Source: Verrucomicrobiota bacterium (lineage in GTDB: Bacteria > Verrucomicrobiota > Verrucomicrobiia > Limisphaerales > J093). From it: DNA of 64,000 bases. This document shows, one piece after another, positions 8,983 to 17,428 of this stretch (its first letter is position 1; every line of letters starts with the position of its first letter). A program made the translations under genes and the position numbers. The stretch is from NCBI GenBank assembly GCA_016716505.1, contig JADJWF010000003.1:372001-436000 (forward strand). The letters run 5' to 3'. Under the pieces are notes generated by a model, which saw only the letters and a program-made list of their open reading frames with translations, was not told where the DNA came from and searched no databases.

Positions 8983-8990
8983 GCAGCCTT

Positions 8991-9761
8991 TTACTTGAGG
9001 TCGTACACCCGCACGTAATCCACCGCGAAGAAGTCCGGCAGCTCGGCCTTGGTGATGTCGCCGGCCCACGTACCGATTTCCTCGGTCAGCTTGATGAACT
9101 GCGGCACCTGGGAAACGCCGCCCGCCGTGGTGCGCCAGACCTCCTTGCCGTCCACGTAGAAGACGTACTCCGTCGCCGACCAGAGCAGGCTGAACGTATG
9201 CCACCCTTCCATCACGCCCTCGACACGGAATTTGATGCCGGCGGTCTTGTGGTCTTTGCCGTAACCGTCCCAGTGGAGATTCGCCGTGAGCTGGCCGTCG
9301 CGGCACGGCACTTCGACGATGTCAATCTCCGTGCCGTCGCGCCCTTCGGTGCCCACCGTGTTCACGCCGTCGCACATCAGCCAGAACGCCGGCCAGTGGC
9401 CCGGCTGGGTGGGCAGCTTGCAGCGGGCAACGAAAAAGCCCTGGCAATGCTCGAACTTGCCGCGCGTGTTGACGGCGCCACACGTGAACCGCTCCCCGTC
9501 CCTCCGCGTGCGCAGGAGCAGGTGTCCCTTGCCGTCGAGATACGCGTCGTCCTTGACCCAGTAACCGTCCCGGCGCTTCCAGTCGCCCAAGCGATTCCAT
9601 TTCGCCTCGTCCAATTGGTCGCCCTCGAACTCGTCGTGCCACGCGAGGGTCCATTGCTTGCCGGCGGGCGCGGGGGGCAGGAAATCGGTCTTGGTGTCGG
9701 CAGCATCGAGGGCGGCAGCCCAGACAAGCGAGAAGGCCAGCAGTTCAGCAGTGCGGATCAT
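8991..9761 (-). CDS. Secreted GH16 family glycoside hydrolase (laminarinase/agarase-like)
   Basis: The protein has 256 residues with a signal peptide (LLAFSLVWAAALDA). The GH16 core is clear: LAWHDEFEGDQLDEAKWN, then RGKFEHCQGFFVARCKLP, GHWPAFWLM, and the catalytic EIDIVE at 145-150 (nucleophile E145, acid/base E150). The C-terminal strand FAVDYVRVYDL is typical. The family cleaves beta-1,3/1,4-glucans or galactans; the specificity cannot be assigned. It is transcribed ahead of the broken nitroreductase and is divergent from the DUF1080 gene across 265 bases of unrecognised sequence. Confidence 0.9.
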   Translation of the reverse strand: MIRTAELLAFSLVWAAALDAADTKTDFLPPAPAGKQWTLAWHDEFEGDQLDEAKWNRLGDWKRRDGYWVKDDAYLDGKGHLLLRTRRDGERFTCGAVNTRGKFEHCQGFFVARCKLPTQPGHWPAFWLMCDGVNTVGTEGRDGTEIDIVEVPCRDGQLTANLHWDGYGKDHKTAGIKFRVEGVMEGWHTFSLLWSATEYVFYVDGKEVWRTTAGGVSQVPQFIKLTEEIGTWAGDITKAELPDFFAVDYVRVYDLK

Positions 9762-10026
9762 AACAGGATACTCGACGAACCGTAACCGGCGGACATTCGG
9801 TCAGCGCCGACAAATCTTGTGGTGGGACCGGCCGTTTCGCCAACCGGCCGCCCGGCGCGCCATCGAGGAAGAGCCGCTCGCGCCGGCGCCCGTGCTCCCC
9901 GGCGCCAACTTGTGACGAACGCGCCCCCGGCAATTCATCCGCCAGCGCGCCACCCGCTTCGGCTCGCGCCGATTGGAACGCCGATTGACCCCACGCCGGC
10001 GCCGGAGTATCACCCCGCTCAAACTT

Positions 10027-11361
10027 ATGACTCGATCCTTCCCGCCGTTCCATGGTCTGATCTGCTTGCCCTTGGTGGCGGCCCTCGCACCGCTCACGGC
10101 CCCCGCTGCGGAACTCAACCAGCCCCCGCCCGGCTTCGTCGCCCTCTTCAACGGCCGCGACCTCACCGGCTGGCGCGGCGGCGACACCTACGATCACCGC
10201 AAATTGCTCGCCCTGCCAGAAGCGGAGCGCGCCGCGCAGATCCAGAAGTGGACCGATTCCATGAAGGCCCACTGGAGCGTCGAGGACGGCGAGCTGGTCA
10301 ATGACGGCCAGGGCGCCTACGCCACCACGGAGAAGGACTACGGCAATTTCGAGTTGCTCGTGGAGTACAAAACCGTGCCCAAGGCCGACTCCGGCATTTA
10401 CCTTCGCGGCGTGCCCCAGGTGCAAATCTGGGACTTCACCGAAAAGGAAAAGTTCAACCTCGGCGCTGACAAAGGCTCGGGCGGCCTTTGGAACAACAGC
10501 CCCGGCGCGCCGGGCAAGGACCCCTTGGTGCGCGCCGACCGCCCCTTCGGCGAGTGGAACCAGTTCCGCATTCTCATGATCGGCTCCCGCGTCACCGTCT
10601 GGCTCAACGACAAACTCGTGGTGGACCACGCCCTCATGGAGAACTACTACGACCGCAAGACTCCCGTTCCCGAGTTCGGCCCCATCCAGCTTCAGACGCA
10701 CGGCGGCGAAATCCGCTGGCGCAACATCTTTTTGCGCGAAATTCCCGCCGACGAAGCCAACCGCTACCTGGCGACCCGTTGCACCGCCGGCTTCGAACCG
10801 ATCTTTAACGGCCGCGACTTCACCGGCTGGACCGGCCCGGTTGACAACTACCAGATCGTGGACGGAGCGATCGTCTGCCAGCCGGGGAAAGGCGGTTGCA
10901 TCTACACCAAGGAAGAGTACGGCGATTTCGTCGTCCGCCTCGAATTCAAGCTCCCCAGGGGCGGCAACAACGGTCTGGCCATCCGCTATCCGGGTCAGGG
11001 CGACGCCGCGTACGCGGGCATGACCGAACTGCAGGTCCTCGACGATGACTACGAGCAGGCCGTGGGCGACAAGATTGATCCCCGCCAGGCACACGGCTCG
11101 GCGTATGGCATGATTGCCGCCCACCGCGGCTACCAGCACCCGGTCGGTCACTGGAACTTTCAGGAGGTCACCGTCAAAGGCTCGAAGATCAGGGTTGAAC
11201 TCAACGGTGTCGTCATCCTCGACGGTGACGTGGCTGCCGTGAAGGAGTTCATGGGCAAGACGCCCCATCCAGGCAAGGACCTGCTCAAAGGCCATTTCGG
11301 GTTTGCCGGCCACAACGATCCCGTCGCCTTCCGCAACATCTGGCTCAAACGCCTGGATTAG
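10027..11361 (+). CDS. Secreted protein with two tandem DUF1080 (3-keto-disaccharide hydrolase) domains
   Basis: The protein has 444 residues. ATG 10027 is chosen because a signal peptide follows directly (LPLVAALAPLTAPAAEL). Domain 1 begins GFVALFNGRDLTGW and ends WRNIFLREI; domain 2 begins GFEPIFNGRDFTGW and ends FRNIWLKRLD. Each repeats the DUF1080 landmarks (SGIYLR or NGLAIRY, then the Q-V-L/I-W or ELQVLDD strand). DUF1080 is a concanavalin-like beta-jelly-roll; family members hydrolyse 3-keto-glycosides. This family is greatly expanded in Verrucomicrobiota and Planctomycetota. It is convergent with the enolase-like gene. Confidence 0.92.
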   Translation: MTRSFPPFHGLICLPLVAALAPLTAPAAELNQPPPGFVALFNGRDLTGWRGGDTYDHRKLLALPEAERAAQIQKWTDSMKAHWSVEDGELVNDGQGAYATTEKDYGNFELLVEYKTVPKADSGIYLRGVPQVQIWDFTEKEKFNLGADKGSGGLWNNSPGAPGKDPLVRADRPFGEWNQFRILMIGSRVTVWLNDKLVVDHALMENYYDRKTPVPEFGPIQLQTHGGEIRWRNIFLREIPADEANRYLATRCTAGFEPIFNGRDFTGWTGPVDNYQIVDGAIVCQPGKGGCIYTKEEYGDFVVRLEFKLPRGGNNGLAIRYPGQGDAAYAGMTELQVLDDDYEQAVGDKIDPRQAHGSAYGMIAAHRGYQHPVGHWNFQEVTVKGSKIRVELNGVVILDGDVAAVKEFMGKTPHPGKDLLKGHFGFAGHNDPVAFRNIWLKRLD

Positions 11362-11998
11362 CCGGCTGCGCCGCTCTCGCCCCTCGAGCTCGAACGCTGG
11401 TTGCGCTACGGTCAGCAGTCGGAGGGAGATTGGTTTCGCGAAGACGTTTCCAAGCAGGCACAACAGCAGACCCCAGTTCGATGGGCCAGCAGTTCCGATG
11501 GATTAACCGACCGCCCAACCACGGCGCTCCGGCCAACCGCCGCCCTGCCGGGCAGTCGGACGGTTCAGGTGATTTGTCAGGAATGGTTGCAGCCGACGGG
11601 GCGTTTCCGGCGGCGGTCGCCGAGCTGGGTCGTTGGACGGCGCCCTCGCGGGCGCGGGTGTAGAGCTGACGCCGGTCGCTGACTGGTTGGAAGACCGCCC
11701 GCAGCGGCGAACGCTCTCAGCCTCGCCGGCGGCGTGCCCGGACGGTGAGAAAAAGCCGGTTTTAGCCGGGCTCGTAGCCGACGACGTGAGGAGGCGGAAA
11801 GGTGGAAGCTGGCCGCAGGTTCACTGGGGAGCAGGCGTCCTCCACCCCACGCACAGCTTCAAAGGCGGCCTCATGCCCTCTCGCGAAGGCCGATCTGGTA
11901 CAACTCTGCTACCGGATGCCGGAGGCGATTCCCGGGTGGCGTCCGTGGGGCAGCGCTCAACAGAGGCGGCGGGGCGCAATCGGAGCGCGCTCCCCGGG
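11362..11998. other. 637-base intergenic region between convergent genes, no recognisable gene
   Basis: This gap lies between the 3' ends of the DUF1080 gene and the enolase-like gene. Open frames here have no signal peptide, no recognisable motif and no ribosome-binding site, and they run into the antisense of the enolase gene. I see short self-complementary pieces (for example AGCCGG-TTTTAGCCGGGCT around 11754-11772) and a GTAGCCGACGACGTGAGGAGG stretch near 11769-11791 that could belong to a dispersed repeat, but only one copy is present in the window. It could hold decayed coding sequence or an RNA; nothing can be assigned. Confidence 0.5.
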
Positions 11999-13276
11999 TC
12001 AACAGCCCGGCCGAAACGCGGCGAACCGGGCGCGTTCGCCCAGTTCACGCTCGATTCGCACCACTTCGTTCCACTTCACCATCCGTTCGCTGCGGGTGAA
12101 GGACCCGACCTTGAGCTGGCCGGCGTTGGTGGCCACCGCCAGGTGCGAGATAAAGGCATCTTCCGTTTCGCCCGACCGCGCGGACACGATCGGTTGCCAG
12201 CCGGCCTCCTGCGTGAGCCGGATGGCGTCCAGCGTCTCGCTGACCGTGCCAATCTGGTTGAGTTTGATCAGCACGGCGTTCGCCACGCCGCGCTCCCGGC
12301 CGGCGCGAATGCGGGCCACGTTGGTCGTGAACAGATCGTCGCCCACCAGTTGAATGCGTTCGCCCAACGCACGGGTGATTTCGCCCCAGCCGTCCCAGTC
12401 GGTGTCGGCCAGCGGATCTTCAATCGAGACAATTGGGTAGCGCTCGCACCAGTCGGTCAGGAGGCTGACCATGTCGGCCGACGTGAATTCGCGTCGCTCC
12501 AGCCGAAAGCGGTAGCGGCGTGGGCCTTCGTCGAACAGGTCGCTGGCGGCGATGTCCAGTGCGATTGCGGCCTCGCGGCCGGGCTGGTAGCCGGCGCGCG
12601 CGATGGCCTCCACCAGCAGGGCGAGCGGCTCTTCATTCGTCGCGAACTCCGGCCAGTACCCGCCCTCGTCGGCGACGCCGTAGTAACGACCGCGCGCTTT
12701 GAGCAGGTCGCCGGCCGCGTGATAGACGTTGTGGGTGATTTCCAAGACCTCGCTGAAACTTCGCGCACCGACCGCGATGAGCAGATAGTCCTGCACGTCC
12801 GTTCGCCAGTTGGCGTGGGCGCCGCCGCCGATGATCTGGATTTCCGGAATGGGCAGCGTCACTCCCCTGCCCTGCCCCAGCGACGCGAACAGCGGCAATC
12901 CGCGCGCTGCGGCGGCGGCGTTGGCCACGGCCATCGAGACGGGGAGCACAGCGTTGGCGCCGAGCCGCGATTTGTTGGGCGTGCCGTCCAGCTCGATCAA
13001 CCGCTGGTCAATCGCGCGTTGATCAGACACGTCGCAGCCGCGCAGCGCCGCCGCGATCTCGCCGTGGATGTGGCCGATGGCCTTGAAGACCGACCGGCCG
13101 CGAAAGCGCGCGGGATCGCCGTCGCGCAGTTCGAGCGCCTCGAACTGACCGGTCGAGGCGCCGGACGGCGCAAGGCCACGGCCCCGGACGCCGTTGGACA
13201 GCCGGACTTCGGCTTCGACGGTAGGCGAGCCGCGCGAATCGAAAATCTGCCAGGCCGAAACGGATTCAATGATCAT
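11999..13276 (-). CDS. Divergent enolase paralogue with altered active site
   Basis: The protein has 425 residues, the normal enolase length, starting at ATG 13276. Clear enolase landmarks are SRGSPTVEAEV, PSGASTGQFEALELRDGD, DEGGY (E204), LALDIAASD (D241), SIEDPLADTDWDGW (E286), VGDDLFTTN (D313), IKLNQIGTVSETL (K338) and the QLK Lys (K389). Two positions differ from true enolases: the conserved SHRSGETED has Ala in place of His (A366, yeast H373), and the QE of the catalytic Glu (yeast E168) is QD (D163). Metal ligands and both Lys are kept. This suggests a specialised enolase-fold dehydratase rather than the glycolytic enzyme. It is 10 bases downstream of an APH-fold kinase gene, so a kinase product may be its substrate. 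Canonical activity remains possible. Confidence 0.88.
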   Translation of the reverse strand: MIIESVSAWQIFDSRGSPTVEAEVRLSNGVRGRGLAPSGASTGQFEALELRDGDPARFRGRSVFKAIGHIHGEIAAALRGCDVSDQRAIDQRLIELDGTPNKSRLGANAVLPVSMAVANAAAAARGLPLFASLGQGRGVTLPIPEIQIIGGGAHANWRTDVQDYLLIAVGARSFSEVLEITHNVYHAAGDLLKARGRYYGVADEGGYWPEFATNEEPLALLVEAIARAGYQPGREAAIALDIAASDLFDEGPRRYRFRLERREFTSADMVSLLTDWCERYPIVSIEDPLADTDWDGWGEITRALGERIQLVGDDLFTTNVARIRAGRERGVANAVLIKLNQIGTVSETLDAIRLTQEAGWQPIVSARSGETEDAFISHLAVATNAGQLKVGSFTRSERMVKWNEVVRIERELGERARFAAFRPGC

Positions 13277-13286
13277 AAGGCAAGGG

Positions 13287-14300
13287 TCACAAAGCGGCTG
13301 AGCCGGGAGGAAGCGTGCCGGTGGCATCGAACCATTCGCTGATGATGCCGCGGAGAGAGCCTGGCCGCCGTGCGGAGAGGCCGAACACAAACTGCCGGAC
13401 GAATTCCTGTCGCTCCGGTTTCAGGTACTCGACCGGCGACTTGCCATCCACGCGGGCGAGCAGCAACAGCGGAAGCAGGCCGGTGACGCGCTGCTCCAGG
13501 GAGATGTCCGTGCCGGGTCGCGCGGTCTGGTAGGCCTCCCAAAAGGCGGCAATCAAACCGGCCAGTTCGCCGCCGGCGGGCGCATGAAAAAGGCGTTTGA
13601 GCAAGAGGTGATTGAGCAAAAACGCCACGTCGAACGCCGGGTCCCCGTACCACGCCACTTCGCAATCCAGCAGCACCAGTCGCCCGGCGGCGATCAAGAT
13701 GTTCTTTGGGCTGAAATCGCCGTGGACCAGACACTCGCGGGTCGCTTCGAGACGCGCGGCCTCCGCGAGGATCCAGTCCCGGAGCGCTGGCTGCCGCTCA
13801 GCCGTACGCAACAGGTAGGGCGCGGTCCGCAATTGGTGGAAGCTGGGCGTGGTATCGAACCGCTCGCGGATCTCCAGGTCTCCGGCGGTCCGGCGATGGA
13901 TTTCCCCGATAACGCTTCCCGCCTTCGTCGCGTGGGCCGTTACGAAGACTCCGCCCAGCAGCCGTTGCTTCCAGTTCTGGTAGCCCTCACCCAGGTATTC
14001 CATGCCGAAGTAGCCGGCCTCGGGATTCGCGAACAAAACGCGCGGCACGGCGTCCGGTCGCCACCGACCAACGCAGTCGAGGAACGCGCGCTCGGTGGCG
14101 TTCCGGCCAACGTCCGCCCGCCACTCGTCCGCTACGCGCAGACGCGGCAGCGCGCGCTTCACGACGAACCGCTGCTCGCCGTCCTCGACGAGATAGATGT
14201 CGCTCGACACCCCGCCGGCCAACGGTATCAGGCGCGCGCCGGGATGGCGCACGTGACCGTCACGGAGGAGTTGATCGAGGAATGCGGCGGCGGCGGACAT
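13287..14300 (-). CDS. APH-fold small-molecule kinase (aminoglycoside phosphotransferase family)
   Basis: The protein has 337 residues, from ATG 14300. It has an N-lobe Lys (FVVKRAL, K48), catalytic HGDFSPKN (D195, N200) and the metal-binding LLDCE (D212) followed by AWYGDPAFDVAFLL. The DxE version of the metal motif recalls methylthioribose-kinase-like members. Substrates in this family include aminoglycosides, choline, homoserine and methylthioribose; this one is unknown. It is the first gene of a two-gene unit with the enolase paralogue. The unit is divergent from the beta-helix gene across 221 bases. Confidence 0.87.
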   Translation of the reverse strand: MSAAAAFLDQLLRDGHVRHPGARLIPLAGGVSSDIYLVEDGEQRFVVKRALPRLRVADEWRADVGRNATERAFLDCVGRWRPDAVPRVLFANPEAGYFGMEYLGEGYQNWKQRLLGGVFVTAHATKAGSVIGEIHRRTAGDLEIRERFDTTPSFHQLRTAPYLLRTAERQPALRDWILAEAARLEATRECLVHGDFSPKNILIAAGRLVLLDCEVAWYGDPAFDVAFLLNHLLLKRLFHAPAGGELAGLIAAFWEAYQTARPGTDISLEQRVTGLLPLLLLARVDGKSPVEYLKPERQEFVRQFVFGLSARRPGSLRGIISEWFDATGTLPPGSAAL

Positions 14301-14521
14301 CGGGCAACTTGATGATAAAGGAGGGTTGCCGGGCCTGCCACGGAGAATCGCGGCCGACGCCAAGCGGAGACTCAGGAAGTTCGCAGTGAATGAGGGCCGC
14401 AGAGCCGGTGGCCGGCAGCTACCACCGGCGGCCATCAGGTCCGAAGGCCACGTCCGGGGCGGGTGTCAGCGGACGGAGTTGCCATGCCGCGCGTCGAGGT
14501 GCGAAATTTGCCCGAGACAAA

Positions 14522-16699
14522 ATGATCCTCACGAAAACCAATCCCGCAGGAGACCTCCTCGGACGTACGACGAGGCGGGCCTTCGGCTCGGTGCTGATCG
14601 GACTGCTGCCGTTGCTGCAAGGCGCCGCTGTGGTTCATGCCGACTTCTACGTTTCCCCCACCGGTCGGGATGGGAACCCGGGCAGCGAAGACCGGCCGTT
14701 CGCCACGCTTGAGGCAGCTCGGGATGCGGTTCGGCGGCAAAAGGCGGCCGGTCCCCTGCCCCGCGGCGGCGTCACGATCTGGCTGCGCGGCGGGGACCAT
14801 GTCCGCACCAACACGCTCGAGTTGACCGCCGCCGACTCCGGGACGCCGGAAGCGCCGATGGTCTGGCGCGCTTGTGCCGGCGAAACGCCCCGCCTGTTGG
14901 GAGGCCGGCGGCTGGAAGCCTTCCTGCCCGTGAGCGATCCGGCAATCCTCGGGCGGCTGGCACCGGTGGCGCGCACGAACGTCGTTCAGTGTGATCTCCG
15001 TGCGCTCGGCATCGCGGATTTTGGCGAACTGAAGTCGAGGGGCTTTGGCCGGCCGACCACGACCGCACACGGCGAACTGTTCTTCGACGGCCGCCCGATG
15101 CCGCTGGCCCGCTGGCCTGACGAGGGGGCTTTCGAACTCATCGCGGGTTTTCCGACCGGCGCCGGTCAAGGCGACGACCACGGCGGCAGCATCGGGCGGC
15201 TCGAAGCGGGCTTCACCTACGCCGGCGACCGGCCACGCCGCTGGCAGGATCCCCGTGACTTGTGGGTGCATGGGTACTGGGCATGGGACTGGGCAAATTC
15301 ATTCGAGCGCGTTGCCGCGCTGGATCTCGATCAGCGGCTCGTAAAGACCGCGCCGCCGCACGGGCTTTACGGCTTCCGGAAGGGCCAGCGGTTCTATTTC
15401 CTCAACGTGCTGGAGGAACTCGACCAACCCGGCGAGTGGTTCCTCGATCGCGAGAAGGGCAGGCTGTATTTCTGGCCGCCCGAAGCGCTCACCGGACGCG
15501 AGGTGCTGTTTTCCCTTCTGGATCAACCACTCCTGAGAATGACCGACGTCTCGCACGTCACGTTCCGGGGTCTGACACTGGAAGCCACCCGCGGCAATGC
15601 CGTCGAAATACGGGGTGGCACCGGCAATCGCATCGCGGGCTGCGTAATCCGCAACGTCGGCAACTGGGGCGCAAAGATCACCGGCGGCACGAACCACGGC
15701 GTCATCGGGTGCGACCTCCTTGACACCGGCGACGGGGGCGTGGACCTGCTGGGTGGTGACCGCCAGACGCTCACGCCTGCGGGACACTTCGTCGAGAACT
15801 GCCACTTCCGGCGCCAGGGCCGATGGTCGAAATGTTACGTGCCCGCCATTCACATGGTGGGTGTGGGGCTGCGGGCGGCGCACAATCTCGTTCACGACCA
15901 CCCGCACTGCGCGATTCTTTTTGGCGGGAACGATCACCTCATCGAGTTTAACGAAATCCACCACATCGCTTTGGAAACCGGAGACGTCGGGGCCATCTAT
16001 GCCGGGCGCGATTACAGCTATCGCGGCAATCGCATCCGCCACAATTTCATCCACCACACCGGCGGCGTGGGGATGGGTTCGATGGGCGTCTATATGGACG
16101 ACTGTGTCAGCGGCACGGAGGTGTTCGGCAATGTCTTCTACAAGGTGCATTGGGCGATGTTCATCGGCGGCGGGCGCGATCATCGCGTGGAGAACAACCT
16201 CTTTGTCGAGTGCGACCCGGCCGTGCGCGTGGATGGACGCGGGCTGGATCGGTCCGCAGTGTGGCGGAACATGGTGGACAAAACCATGCGCCAGCGGCTG
16301 GCGGAGGTGCCAGCCGGTCTATATCGCGAACGTTACCCGGAACTGAAGACCCTCGACGCCTACTACGGTCCGCCAGACGGACCGGCCGTGGTGGGCGAGG
16401 CTTTCCAGGGAGTGCCGCCCGAGGGCAACGTCGTGGCGCGTAATGTGTGCCTTGGCAAGTGGCTCGAGGTGGGCTGGCAGGCGACGGCTGCGATGTTGCG
16501 GCTGGAAGCCAATCTGACCAACGCCATCACGAGCCTTGCCCGGCCGGTGAACGATCACTCGAAAGCGACGGACTTCGCACTGACGCCGGACTCGCCCGCC
16601 TGGGACCTCGGCTTCCAACCCCTCCCGCTGGAGCGAATTGGTCTCCGCGACGATGAGTACCGTCGCGACGCGGCGCGTCAAAGACCACAGCCGCGATGA
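14522..16699 (+). CDS. Secreted right-handed beta-helix protein (polysaccharide lyase/hydrolase-like)
   Basis: The protein has 725 residues. ATG 14522 is chosen because a signal sequence follows; it contains TTRRAFG before a hydrophobic run (LIGLLPLLQGAAVVHA), so Tat export is possible. The mature protein begins DFYVSPTGRDGNPGSEDRPFATLEAARDAVR, a hallmark of secreted parallel beta-helix proteins. Stacked coils rich in N, G and I/V follow (NAVEIRGGTGNRIAGCVIRN; FNEIHHIALETGDVGAIYAG). Such proteins bind or cleave acidic or sulfated polysaccharides, but no catalytic triad can be assigned by eye. Its stop overlaps the next start (ATGA). Confidence 0.85.
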   Translation: MILTKTNPAGDLLGRTTRRAFGSVLIGLLPLLQGAAVVHADFYVSPTGRDGNPGSEDRPFATLEAARDAVRRQKAAGPLPRGGVTIWLRGGDHVRTNTLELTAADSGTPEAPMVWRACAGETPRLLGGRRLEAFLPVSDPAILGRLAPVARTNVVQCDLRALGIADFGELKSRGFGRPTTTAHGELFFDGRPMPLARWPDEGAFELIAGFPTGAGQGDDHGGSIGRLEAGFTYAGDRPRRWQDPRDLWVHGYWAWDWANSFERVAALDLDQRLVKTAPPHGLYGFRKGQRFYFLNVLEELDQPGEWFLDREKGRLYFWPPEALTGREVLFSLLDQPLLRMTDVSHVTFRGLTLEATRGNAVEIRGGTGNRIAGCVIRNVGNWGAKITGGTNHGVIGCDLLDTGDGGVDLLGGDRQTLTPAGHFVENCHFRRQGRWSKCYVPAIHMVGVGLRAAHNLVHDHPHCAILFGGNDHLIEFNEIHHIALETGDVGAIYAGRDYSYRGNRIRHNFIHHTGGVGMGSMGVYMDDCVSGTEVFGNVFYKVHWAMFIGGGRDHRVENNLFVECDPAVRVDGRGLDRSAVWRNMVDKTMRQRLAEVPAGLYRERYPELKTLDAYYGPPDGPAVVGEAFQGVPPEGNVVARNVCLGKWLEVGWQATAAMLRLEANLTNAITSLARPVNDHSKATDFALTPDSPAWDLGFQPLPLERIGLRDDEYRRDAARQRPQPR

Positions 16700-17271
16700 A
16701 TCCGCCCGCACCCGCGCCCGTTTTCCCCGCCCCGGCCGCCACGCCGTGCCTGGCCTATCCGCTCGACGAATTCTACGCCCGCGAGGGTGTGCCCCTGCCT
16801 CCCATCGAGGCAATTCCGGGAGAAGCGATCCCCGAACCGTTTCGTTCGCTGCTGGTTCACGACAATGACATGACGCCGACGCTGGAGGCCCATCACGGGT
16901 CGGACATCCACATTGAAGTCTGGGGACGCGAGCAGCGCGGCGACCTGTATTTCCGGGAGGTCGTGCTCCGACTCGACCGCAATCAACGGCCGGTCGAGTT
17001 TGGCGCGAACAAGATCAACCTCGCGCTCTTCCCGCCGGCGATTCGTCGTCTGATTCTCGATGAGTACCTGCCGCTGGGGCACATCTTGAACAGGTACCGG
17101 GTCCCCCACGCCGGGCATCCGCTGGGCTATTTCCGAATTCAATCCGACCGCTTGATGAACCGCGCGTTTCAGTTGTCCGGCCGCCACCTGCTCTATGGCC
17201 GGCGCAACATCATTCGCAACCCGGAAGGGCAACCGCTGTCGGAGGTGGTGGAGATCCTGCCACCGCGTTGA
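16696..17271 (+). CDS. Chorismate-lyase-like (UbiC/DUF98 fold) protein
   Basis: The protein has 191 residues and no signal peptide. The core RSLLVHDNDMTPTLEAHHG, IHIEVWGREQRGDLYFREVVL, PVEFGANKINLALFPPAIRRLIL and YLPLGHIL resembles chorismate pyruvate-lyase-like proteins of the UbiC/DUF98 type, including the R-E-V/V-E-F-G block. True UbiC releases 4-hydroxybenzoate and pyruvate from chorismate; I infer the fold but not the reaction. Its ATG overlaps the beta-helix gene stop, so it is translationally coupled to a secreted protein, an odd pairing for a cytoplasmic enzyme. Confidence 0.7.
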   Translation: MNPPAPAPVFPAPAATPCLAYPLDEFYAREGVPLPPIEAIPGEAIPEPFRSLLVHDNDMTPTLEAHHGSDIHIEVWGREQRGDLYFREVVLRLDRNQRPVEFGANKINLALFPPAIRRLILDEYLPLGHILNRYRVPHAGHPLGYFRIQSDRLMNRAFQLSGRHLLYGRRNIIRNPEGQPLSEVVEILPPR

Positions 17272-17428
17272 CGGCTCTCGGGCCGGGCCCTGCGCAGCGG
17301 ACGTGCCGCCGTGAAGGCCGCCATCCGCCGGGGAAACCTGCCTCTGCCATCAGAACTTCCGCAAATGGCGAGTTGACAGACCGACGCACGGGCGCACCCT
17401 CATCGCCGACCCCAAAGTTCATGAAACT

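Noticed and set aside
9762..10026. Small gene in the gap between GH16 and the DUF1080 gene
   Set aside because: No open frame with a ribosome-binding site or recognisable protein; composition is non-coding-like.
11633..13342. Long plus-strand open frame (569 codons) opposite the enolase-like gene
   Set aside because: It is the complement of a clearly coding gene; Arg/Ala/Gly/His-rich composition without motifs is typical of high-GC antisense frames.
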